Shown here in pieces: positions 55,080-64,000 of a stretch of DNA of 64,000 bases (within the stretch, counting starts at the first letter, position 1; each line of letters starts with the position of its first letter). A model generated the notes under the pieces. It ran no database searches. It was not told the origin of the DNA and worked only from the letters and a program-made list of their open reading frames with translations. Source of the stretch: Narthecium ossifragum (Eukaryota > Streptophyta > Magnoliopsida > Dioscoreales > Nartheciaceae); NCBI GenBank assembly GCA_963920575.1, contig OY986973.1:10140607-10204606 (forward strand), in the 5' to 3' direction. The position numbers were made by a program, and so were the translations under genes.

Positions 55080-56081
55080 ATGGCTCACCCCATACATGAA
55101 GCCACTGAGAGCAGCCCTTATGGAGATCACCTCAAAAGAGAAGACTTCTACAAAGTGCACCAAGTCTTCCATGAGGAAAATTTCATGGTGAACAAACAAA
55201 GCCTAAGAATCTTCACACAATCATGGCGGCCGGCCTCGACGCCGCCCGCTGACCTCCGGGGCCTCGTCGCCATGATCCATGGCTACTCCTCCGAGAGTGG
55301 CTGGACCTTCGAGCTCACCGCGGTCGCCATTGCCCGTCTCGGCTTCCATGTTTGTGCCATCGACCTCCGCGGCCATGGCCGGTCTGACGGGCCGGGCGCG
55401 CACATCCCCGACATCCGCCCCCTCGTCGACGACTGCATGCGGTGCTTCGAATCGGCCCGGTCGGCCTCCCCGCACCTCCCGGCCTTCTTGTATGGCGAAT
55501 CACTAGGCGGCGCGATCGCCACGCTCATCGCGCTCGAGCAGAAGGATGCATGGCAAGGTCTAGTGCTCAACGGAGCCATGTGCGGCGTGTCGAAGGAGTT
55601 CAAGCCGGTCTGGCCGCTGGAGGAGCTTCTCCCGGCGGCGGCCTTCCTCGCGCCGATGTGGAGGGTGATCGTGACCAAGTCACTAGTCAAGAAGAGTTTC
55701 AGAGAGACATGGAAGAGAGAGCTGGTTCGTCGGAACCCAAGAGCTCCGAAGTCAGAATACCCGTCGGCAGCAACCGCCCTGGAGCTGCTGAAGGTTTGCC
55801 GGGAGATAGGGACGAGTTGCAAAGAGCTAGAGCTACCTCTGCTAATAGTTCATGGGGAACGTGACTCGGTGTGTGACTCAGCCTCGGCCGAGTTGGTGTA
55901 CAAGTCGGCGAGGAGTGAGGATAAGACTATTAGGATTATACCGGGTATGTGGCACCAGATGATTGGTGACACGAAGGAGAACGTCGAGTTGGGGTTTGGG
56001 TTTATATATGCATGGCTTAAGGATAGGGCTAGAGGTGCTCCTGGAGATGATGGCAATGGCGAGTTGCGTGTTTCCATGTAG
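55080..56081 (+). CDS. Alpha/beta hydrolase, caffeoylshikimate esterase / monoacylglycerol lipase-like
   Basis: 333 residues in a single exon, intact. ATG at 55080 is chosen because MAHPIHEA matches the family start; upstream codons in frame lack ATG. HGY (67-69) forms the oxyanion side. GESLGG (139-144) holds nucleophile Ser141, HGERD holds Asp262 and MWHQM holds His292, completing the triad. AIDLRGHGRSDG (93-104) is typical of plant MAGL-like proteins. The family hydrolyses monoacylglycerols or caffeoyl shikimate (lignin pathway), usually in cytosol or at membranes; substrate cannot be told from this. No signal peptide is seen. Third positions are strongly G/C in the middle of the gene. A Tat fragment starts 84 bp after the stop, so the 3' UTR may be foreign. 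Confidence 0.9.
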   Translation: MAHPIHEATESSPYGDHLKREDFYKVHQVFHEENFMVNKQSLRIFTQSWRPASTPPADLRGLVAMIHGYSSESGWTFELTAVAIARLGFHVCAIDLRGHGRSDGPGAHIPDIRPLVDDCMRCFESARSASPHLPAFLYGESLGGAIATLIALEQKDAWQGLVLNGAMCGVSKEFKPVWPLEELLPAAAFLAPMWRVIVTKSLVKKSFRETWKRELVRRNPRAPKSEYPSAATALELLKVCREIGTSCKELELPLLIVHGERDSVCDSASAELVYKSARSEDKTIRIIPGMWHQMIGDTKENVELGFGFIYAWLKDRARGAPGDDGNGELRVSM

Positions 56082-56164
56082 GTGGTGGCCGGTATCCTTA
56101 TATCGGAGATAAAGAATAACGATGGTGTTAATTAAGATGCTAATGAATTGGATGCTGATGATTG

Positions 56165-57143
56165 TGGAACATATATATGCCAAAGGATGCGAATCATGCC
56201 AAAGACATGGTTCATATTACAGCGAGCACCAGCAAGTGAGTTATCGATCATCGTCAAGCCTTGGCCATTCAGATGTTGGGCGATAGACATTATAGGGAAG
56301 ATATATCCTCCATCGTCCATGTTGCACAAGTTTGTAATTGTGGCAACAGACGATTTTACTAAATGGGTAGAAGCTATCCCATTAAAGACCATTTCTGATG
56401 ATCAAGTGATAAACTTCATTTGGGAAAACATCATATGTAGATTTGGCATTCCACAAACAATTGTGTCCGATCAAGGGAAAATGTTTGTAAGTTCTAAAGT
56501 AAAGAATTTTTTGGCCGAGTAGAAAATTAATATGGCCAATTCTACACCTTACTATACCCAATCTAATGGACAAGCTGAAGCGTCTAACAAAACCATCAAG
56601 TCAATCATACAAAAGATGATGGACGATAACCCAAGGCAATGGCATGAAGGTTTACTAAGAGCGTTATGGGCACATAGAACTACACCTAAGTCTAGTACTA
56701 AGGTTACGCCTTATCAATTAGTTTATGGCCAAGAGGCGGTGCTACCGGCTGAGATAAATGTTCTATCGCCCAGAGTTCTAGAACAAGATCGCTCAACTGG
56801 TGAAGAATATGAAGAAGCATTAATGTATAATCTTTTGGAGCTCGATGAACAACGAGCTATTACCTTAGAAAATATAGAGACACAAAAGCTGAAAATGGCC
56901 GATATCTATAATAAAAGGGTAGTTTCAAAAGAATTTCAAGAAGAAGATTTAGTTTGGAAAACGATCCTACCTATAGATCAGAATGATACCAAATATGGAA
57001 AGTGGTCGCCCAACTGGGAAGGACCATACTTGGTCGATCAAGTATTTCCAAACGGATCATATCAACTGAGGACTATTGACGGTGGGTTGCATCGATCAAT
57101 GATCAATGGTCGATACCATAAGAAGTACTACCCATCAATGTAA
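56165..57143 (+). pseudogene. Tat-type integrase, copy 2
   Basis: Same motifs as copy 1: CWAIDIIGKI, IVATDDFTKW, IVSDQGKMF, NGQAEASNK, GPYLVDQVFPNGSY, ending YHKKYYPSM at 57143. One stop is seen, TAG at about 56521 where copy 1 has TAT, plus a small indel near 56200-56220. It is better preserved than copy 1 but lacks the N-terminus. Confidence 0.88.
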
Positions 57144-57242
57144 TAAAAACATAGAAGAAAAGACGTCCTTAAAATTGGACGATAGCAATTAACAAAATTT
57201 TGTCCATTACAAAATTATCGGCCAAAAGTTTTACATTACAAG

Positions 57243-57690
57243 TCATCTTCTTAAAGAAAGTTGTTGAGAGAAACGAGTGATTTTATCTATGAATGCTTTA
57301 AGCCGATTTTTGCTCTTGACCAACTCAGCGTTGATTTCAATTTGACGATCTTTGGAAGAGTCGGCTTCGAGGGCATCATATTCTTCTATATCTTTATTGC
57401 TCTCTTGGTTGATTTGTTGGCTCTCTTTGATAAGATAATTCTTCTGGGTCTTCAGTTGAAGAATTTGTGCTTCTAATTCTTTGATTTGATCATCAACTTT
57501 AGAAATGGCCGATTCCCTTTCGCTAATAGCATCCACATTCATCATCATCTTTTTATTGTTATCGATGATCTTATTTTTCAAGAGCGCTCGTCGTTCTCGA
57601 CGTTCTCCAACAAGGACAAGCTCGTGGACTAAGGTTTCCTTTTCCGCATCAAAGCTTTCGACGATTGATTTAATGCTTTGGACATCGTCT
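57243..57690 (-). pseudogene. PMD gene coiled-coil end, copy 2 (partial)
   Basis: Minus-strand frame with DDQIKELEAQILQLKTQK and EYDALEADSSKDRQIEINAEL, open from the gap to the stop at 57243. It lacks the two premature stops of copy 1. The 5' portion is in or beyond the gap. Confidence 0.75.
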
Positions 57691-57890
57691 NNNNNNNNNN
57701 NNNNNNNNNNNNNNNNNNNNNNNNNNNNNNNNNNNNNNNNNNNNNNNNNNNNNNNNNNNNNNNNNNNNNNNNNNNNNNNNNNNNNNNNNNNNNNNNNNNN
57801 NNNNNNNNNNNNNNNNNNNNNNNNNNNNNNNNNNNNNNNNNNNNNNNNNNNNNNNNNNNNNNNNNNNNNNNNNNNNNNNNNNNNNNNNNN
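57691..57890. other. Assembly gap, 200 N
   Basis: Exactly 200 N, a common placeholder size, so the true distance and even the adjacency of the two sides are uncertain. Confidence 0.97.
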
Positions 57891-58147
57891 CTGCGGGCGG
57901 ATCTGGCCAGGAAACGGTTGAAGGATGCTTGCGGTGGATAGAGGGTGTCAGATCTGAAGTTGGGTAGTGCAGGGGACGTCGGGGGTGGCCGCACGTCGTT
58001 GGAGTGGAGAGACGTCGGGGTGGCCGCGCGTTGGTGGAGTGGAGAGGGGGAGAGGGGGAGGGGGTCGGTGGAGTGGAGAGACGTCAGGGGTGGCAGCGCA
58101 TCGGTGGAGTGGAGAGGGGGAGGGAGGTTGCCGTGGGTGGCCGCAGC
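57891..58147. repeat. GC-rich minisatellite
   Basis: From about 57974 to 58135 the unit gacgtcggggtggccgc plus ggtggagtggagag recurs three to four times with variation in length. Open frames on both strands result from the repeat. It lies between the gap and a minus-strand LTR. Confidence 0.7.
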
Positions 58148-58590
58148 TGTCGCGCCCCGACCCGCGTAGGCCCAACCGGGTCGGGCGACGCGAACCGGAA
58201 CCTAACCTACTGCGAAAAATTTTGGCGAGGTTTCCCTCTAATCGTAGTGGTTACCTTAACAAGTCATTATCATCCTGTATTAACAACAATTACAAACCTC
58301 AAACACTGGAGCTGAAAAAGATACAAAACCTCAAACATGGAAATTATACATTTATCACTCCCGTAGGAGACTATCTATAACAAAAAGGGTAAAAACAGTA
58401 TGATCGCCACCTCTCAAGCACCGCCAGACGCCACCACGTCACCAAAGACCTGCACGGTAGAGGCGACCGAAGAAGAGCTCGCGCCAGCACTTGCAAAACG
58501 CAGCCCTGGGTAGGAGTGAGCACTAAGCTCAGCAGGGACATTACACTACGACACTCACAAGGGAGGGAACACAACAGTGTCGCCCCCAAG

Positions 58591-61500
58591 CAAAGATTTC
58601 CCTACCGGCGGTACGCACCGTTCCGGTCACCTGCCGGTCCGGTACGTACCGCCGGTACGGGGCGTACCGGCCCGGTATGCCGGCAAACCGGCCGGTTTGG
58701 CATGTCTAGGGCGTTTTCCTTTATTTCTTATTTGATTTGAAATACATTGAAGTTAAGTAATGTAATTAACAATTAAAGTTGATATTCACTTAGTTGTCTA
58801 GGGCAAATATCATTTTTTATATGAAAACACGAGTGACAACATACCAAAGTAGTATAATACAATACATGAAAAATAAGCAATAACTCAATACATCTCTCAT
58901 ATGAGCACACACACTAAGTTCTCTCTCAGACTAACCATAATTGGTCATTCGGTGGTCTAAGGTAAATGTTCCTAGTGGAACTTAAGTGCTGCATATATTG
59001 AGGGAAAGTCATATAGGGAGAATAATAGGCATCAAACTCTCTGATAAGCGACTGGTACTCTGCCGCATCACGCTCGAAATCAATAACAATCTGATGATCT
59101 GATATGGGCATCACATCAACCCTCTGCGGTTGATATGGCTGGTTTGTACCAGGATCACCATACGAATATCTGTCACTGCCATATGAAGCAGATGATCCAG
59201 TCATCTGCAGAGTATCCTGTGGCCATTGAGGTTGGCTGATGTGACTAGAATACTGCGACGTGGCATAACTGTCGTGCTGGTATGAAGGAGCTGACGAAGA
59301 TGAACTGATCTCTGCATCTATGTCTGCAAGTCCATCACGCATGGCAGTGTAGTCATGCTGAGTCCCCCCACTTGTGCTACCCTTCTTTCCCTTTCTTGAA
59401 TACACCCCTGGTCGTCTTGCGCCATGATTAGTATCCTGCGTAGCATGGTCTAAACACTGCTCCTCAGTAAATAATATATCCTTCTGGGACTGTGTCGCAG
59501 GGACAAATGTCTCTCCTCCTCCGGCCCCGGCCCCGTCATCACCCCCACTGCCTCTCTTTTCTGAAGACGATGACTTGCTATCAGTAGTCTCATCATCTAC
59601 AGTATCAGTGGGGCTTCGGGGTCGCCGTCTTGCAACTGCAGGCGGATGAGAACTAGCAGCGCCAGCCCGTCCCTCCATGAGGCTCGCAAACTCCCTGTCA
59701 TCATCCTCATATCGCCGCTCACTTTGTGTACCATGTGGTCTACCTGAACTCTCAGCAACTCTCTGTCATACTGTAGGACGCCAATCATCAACAGGACGAC
59801 CCACATGTTTGTTGCTCCAAGCCTGATCGTCCTCCAGTCCCAACTCATGAGAAATGAAGCCATAAGGACGCGGTGGGTCACCTGACTCATCAAGCTCTGG
59901 GCCCGGCTGGTCATCTGTACTCCGCAGCCAGTCGTTGATAGGATCCGAGTCATCATCAACAAAGCCGGTGTCTAGAATGTCGACCTCTCCCATGTCTTTT
60001 GCCAAATCAGTGCTTATGTGTCTTATTCTAAGCCTCATGTTGTAGTGTACATACACCATCTTCTCCAGACGAGCATGTGATAAACGATTTCGCACTTTGG
60101 TGTGAATGAGTGCGAAGGTAGACCAGTTGCGTTCGCATCCGCTCGATGAGGTGGTTTGTGAGAGGATGCGAATCGCTAGTTTTCGTAAGTTTGGTGCTGT
60201 GTCTCCGTATTGCACCCACCACTCAGCTGTGACAAGAAACAACAGCTCGGTTAGGTTTAGTTATATCACATTATTCAACCAATAGATTCAAGCGCAAGCT
60301 CACCGGCATCAGTGGTATAACGCCCATTGATTGCCGCAGCTTCCCCAAAGGATCCAGCAGCTTCTCGGAACAAACTTCCCTGCCCATACCCACATCAAAT
60401 ATTAATACTTACTTTCATTGGAGTAGGTTCAGTTTAGATATGGACAAAAAATAAGGTAAGTGGTGCTTACCTCATTAATCGCAAGAGAGGCACAATGAGC
60501 GTCAGGCTCTAGTTTAAGGATACACGTCCGCAATGCTCGCAGTAAATCATGTCGCATACCCACATCATAACGGTAGTGTAAACCCGGATTGAGATAGTAA
60601 CCTATAGAGAAGAAGATTGGTCAATGTTTATAACGTAATAATAAACAAACTAAAGTTATCAGATGATTCAGACGTACCATCTAAGTGCATGTCTTTGCCC
60701 ATCTGTGTGTCCCATCGGTGATCAATGATCTCCAATATTTTACTAGAAAGTCACGTTGTCGCCTTATGTATCTCACCTTTTACCATCTGTATCGCGTGAT
60801 AGATGGTGCCTATTTGAGGCTTAGACTCGCCATCGACCATGCGTAGAACACAATACAAGGGCTCTACGGATTTGATGATTTCTTGAACATAGTCCCAGAA
60901 TCTTCCCGCCATGACTATGTTCTCAACCCGTTTCCCCTCGCTTGTTTTAGCATGTTTGGTAGTCGCCCAATCATTGGATGCAAAAAACGACTTCAATCCA
61001 TTCTTCCTCTGTTGCATAGACTGAAGTGCGATAAAATTAGTCCCAAACCTGGTGGAAGCAAGCTGTATAAGCTCTCCTTCAGTATACTTTTTCATTGTGG
61101 CATGCAGATAGATCGAGTTGTATATAAATCTGGACACTTGTTGGGCTTTATCTACGGTTTTCTTCACAAAAACAAGTTCCCGAATTTCACGAAATATCAG
61201 GTTAATACAGTGTGCCGCACAAGGAGTCCAGAATAAATGACTTCTTCTCTCCATAAGCATCTCGCCTGCCTTCTTAAAGTTTGCGCCATTGTTAGTAACA
61301 ATCTGTATTATTGAATAGAAATTGGTTAATCCCATAATAAAACTAATGACGAAACTAATATACAAGTAATTGTTTACCTGTACGACGTATTGTTCTCCAA
61401 TGTCATTTAGTACATTTTCCATCAGGCCATATATGTAGTTTGCATCGTGAAAATATTTGGAGGCGTCGACGGACTTCAGAAACACAATTTTTTTATTACA

Positions 61501-63562
61501 GTAGACGAGGAAGTTGATGATGGACAGTCTCGTGGGACCTGTCCAGCTATCACACATCATCGTCACTCCATAAGTATCCCATTGTCTCTTAAATGTCCCT
61601 ACATACTTGCGCATCACCTCAACCTCATCATCCAAATGTTTGCCTCCTATGTCTTTGGGTGTAGGTGGCTCAACCCCTAAGCCATGCTTCTGTATTGTGC
61701 TGATGATAGCTCGAAAATAAGTATTCGCGGCCGAGAATGGAGGTATATGGTTGAAATGAAAAAATCTAGATATGATGCGGCCTATTTCCCTCTTCTTCTT
61801 TCCATCCCAGTCATCGATCCGTTTTTGTTTGGCCTCCTGAGTGGAGAATGCATTTGGATCTATATCTCTAACATCTACGCTTCTCCTGCCTCTTACATCT
61901 GTACTCCTCCTACCCCTCCTGTGAGATCCAAACATACCGAGAAGAGATCTCTGTCTGCTGAGGTTTGGGTGAGGGAAATCAGCTCCAGTAGCTGATTCGT
62001 CAAAGCGTTGTGAACTAGAACCAGCACCAACACCAGAACCAGTCTCATAGTGCGAAGCACCAAATCGTGCTCTTTGCCGCATAATCTCCTCCCTCTCCCA
62101 CTGTTCTTCTAGCGAGGCATTCCTCGCTGTAATAAAATCTTCATCTACCTCATCTCCCATACCCTCGTAGTCATCCACAACAGGATACTCTGCAGCTCGT
62201 CTGTCGATCTCTTTTCTTTGTCTTTCGACCGCCTTCTTCGTCGCCTTTGTTGCCTCGATTTCATCTCTAAGTAGCCGCCTAACCTCCGGAGGCACTCGAT
62301 GGCATTTCTTAACGTCTCCTCCTATACCAGCTACGTGCAATTTTAGCCTACTCACCCCTCCTCCCTTTCCGATCATACCACAATAGTTGCATTTCCATTG
62401 ACTTCTGTTCCCATCAATCATCTCCCCATGCTCCCATCCGACGTCATCCACTCGCTGCTTCGGCGCCATCTTTAATTACACCTTCATATTTATATAGTAT
62501 TTCATGAACAAAATATTTCAGAAAAGCTATAATTCATAGATCATCATATTTTTCTTTTTCTCAAATTTTCTAAAATTTTCAAATTTTTCTATCAATATTT
62601 TACTTTAACTTATTTAAGATAAAAGTTATGAAAATTATTTTAATACATGAACTTAACTTAGTGTGATGCCGGCAATCAATGGTAATAATTGAAATCATTA
62701 ATTTAGTTATTCTAACTTAATCTACATTCTACCCTAATAACTGAATCATTAAAGTATAAATAAATTAATAAAATTGCTTACCTTTATATAAGCCGGCGGT
62801 AAGCAGGGTTTAGTCTAAAAGACAAATCTTCTTCCTCACTCGGGGTCTTCCTCGCTCGACGCCGGCCCGGGCCTCTCCCCACTCGACGCCAACGCCGACG
62901 CCCTTCCTCCCTCGACGCCGACGCCCTTCCTCCCTCGACGCCGAGGTGGTCTAGGACTGGTGGAGAGGAGGAGATCGAAGAGGAGATCGGAGATCGCAGA
63001 GGTGGAGGCGTGGTGGAGAGGAGGAAATCGCAGTGGAGGAGATGGCAGCGGTGGAGGAGATCGCAGTGGAGTAGATCGGTGGAGGAGATGGCAGCGGTCT
63101 TGGACCTCCAAGTAAGTCTCGATCCTCCTCTCCACTCTCCTCTCTGTTCTTCCTCAGCCGAGGGCTTCTCTCCTTCACCTCTCTTCTCCCCCTCTTATAA
63201 TCGACCGGCGAAAGAAGCTATCGAGCACCGAGTCCACCGACAGCATCCCCACCGACAAAAGTGGTGGTGGCGGGGGCAAAGTCGGTGCCGTTGGCCCACT
63301 GGTCGGCCACCACCAAGGGCACCGACAACATCCCCACCAACATCATTCCTTCTCCCTCACCCTTCCCTTCTCTGTATCAAACCGGTTTGTACCGGTCGAT
63401 ATTCATCCAAACCGCCCTGTACCGGCCGGTTTGGATGTGTATCGGCCGATACACAGCCGGTCTCCCCCTGGACCGATCCGGGGGAGAAAACCGTCCCGGT
63501 TAGTCACCGGTCCGGTAAATATCGACCGGTAAGCATAGTACCGGCCGGTATGGAAATCCATG
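58591..63562 (-). mobile_element. hAT transposon, near-intact, 8-bp TSD
   Basis: 4972 bp. The left terminus is caaagatttccctaccgg and the inverted right terminus is catggatttccataccgg. The perfect 8-bp TSD is cccccaag (58583-58590, 63563-63570). The homologous LTR near 8960-8980 shows the unoccupied site. Both subterminal regions (58598-58705, 63375-63555) are packed with accggt/ccggtac palindromic words, as expected for hAT transposase binding. The interior holds one transposase gene on the minus strand. Confidence 0.94.
58926..62469 (-). pseudogene. hAT transposase (BED, DUF659, dimerisation), five exons, two TGA stops
   Basis: Exons fit at 62469-61378, 61302-60678, 60601-60471, 60379-60304 and 60226-58926, each joined by GT-AG introns of 75-91 bp. 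Total is 1075 codons, all in one frame. A BED-type finger (C27, C30, H45, C56) binds the ends. DUF659 follows (TMMCDSWTGP, VTNNGANFKKAG, WTPCAAHCINL), then the dimerisation segment TTSSSGCERNWSTF (about 60120-60165), then a Ser/Gln/Tyr-rich tail. The two defects are TGA at 60751-60753 and at 59766-59768. In both, the surrounding sequence continues to read as this family, and a C-to-T change of an Arg CGA would explain each. Confidence 0.88.
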
Positions 63563-64000
63563 CCCCCAAGCAAATCCTAGGTGTATCACAGGGGTCCTAT
63601 AACCTCACCGGATGCCCCTGAGAGCCCCAGTCATGGTCTTCCAGCGAACTGGTCACACACTGGGTCACACTCAGTGCGGCAGGAAACGGCACTGCCAACT
63701 CACAACAGGATCCTGAGCACTGTCGGCGGATAGCACCGCTGGGTGGACACACTTGCCACCCAAGAGTTCAAGAAGGACTGGTTACCGGCTACACCTCGAC
63801 TTGGCTCGAGGCTGACATGACCTCTAAACATCAAGCAACATCAGTATTCATGATCATCTAACCCTATCATCGAAAACGACTGAATACTACAAATCGAGTC
63901 CTGGACCACGCTACCCGCAACGGTCCTAAGAGATAGATCCGGGCTACCCGGAAGCCCCGGATCGGCAACGCCCTAAACAGATGCAACTAGTGCACAACAC

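Larger units (their letters stand above)
56165..57690. mobile_element. Tat-derived block, copy 2 (cut by the assembly gap)
   Basis: Closely similar to 38177-39700 along its whole length, starting at the same point (tggaacatatatatgcc). It contains integrase on + and the coiled-coil end of the PMD gene on minus. It runs into a run of N at 57691, so its right edge is unseen. Confidence 0.88.
58148..64000 (-). mobile_element. TGTGAGGACC-family LTR, minus, split by a hAT and cut by window end
   Basis: On + it opens tgtcgcgccccgaccc, the inverted LTR end. It then follows the LTR at 8534-10833 closely: 58148-58590 matches about 8534-8975, and 63571-64000 matches about 8976-9400. The remainder lies beyond the window. 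No coding belongs to it. Confidence 0.88.

Noticed and set aside
57966..58380. Trp/Gly-rich ORFs next to the gap
   Set aside because: Products of the GC-rich minisatellite and the LTR end.

Overview
This window is a transposon graveyard from a large plant nuclear genome, with one ordinary host gene in view. The plant assignment rests on Ty3 chromovirus (Tekay/Del-like), Athila and Tat elements, Ty1-copia elements, L1-type LINEs carrying an RNase H domain, a BED/DUF659 hAT transposase, a plant mobile domain (PMD) gene and a plant caffeoylshikimate-esterase/MAGL-like gene. The strongly G/C-biased third codon positions of that gene suggest, without proving, a monocot.

Layout, left half (1-27.6 kb): one degenerate LINE (LINE-1, + strand, from about 1.4 kb) is split into seven pieces by later insertions. 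These are a deleted SIRE-like copia element (4002-7988, minus), a solo LTR (8534-10833, minus), a full Tekay-like element (11234-25308, TSD ctcgt) and a left-truncated LTR (25618-27455). The Tekay-like element carries a Tourist-like MITE in its 5' LTR (12122-12526) and a solo LTR in its integrase region (16962-23554, TSD ttcac). That solo LTR carries a non-autonomous LTR element (17213-21404, TSD gcctg) with an 801-codon open frame and no pol.

Middle (27.6-32 kb): a Mutator-like non-autonomous element with a 9-bp TSD (28232-28941), a gag-only copia element with matched 461-bp LTRs (29170-31385, minus) and a possible SINE.

Right half (32-64 kb): a second LINE (LINE-2, 32.3-54.2 kb) is split by a solo LTR (35286-38062) and by a Tat-derived block (38181-53485). 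The block has integrase on + and an intron-containing PMD/coiled-coil gene on minus. The PMD gene is interrupted by an Athila-like element (39800-50491, TSD ccacc) that has gag and integrase but no protease, RT or RNase H. The Athila element itself holds a copia solo LTR (42717-43884) and another solo LTR (48442-50074). Next come the esterase gene (55080-56081, +) and a second copy of the Tat block starting 84 bp after its stop codon (56165-57690). After a 200-base N gap, a minus-strand LTR (58148 to the window end) is interrupted by a 5-kb hAT transposon (58591-63562, 8-bp TSD) whose five-exon transposase is spoiled only by two in-frame TGA codons.

The most unusual signal cuts across element families. 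Most LTR types here carry dense arrays of palindromes or inverted repeats centred on TCGA (GATCGATC or GGTCGACC types). In several unrelated families the array lies roughly 20-130 bp upstream of the LTR TATA box. In two related LTRs the same interior position holds different palindrome types, as if the module were exchangeable.
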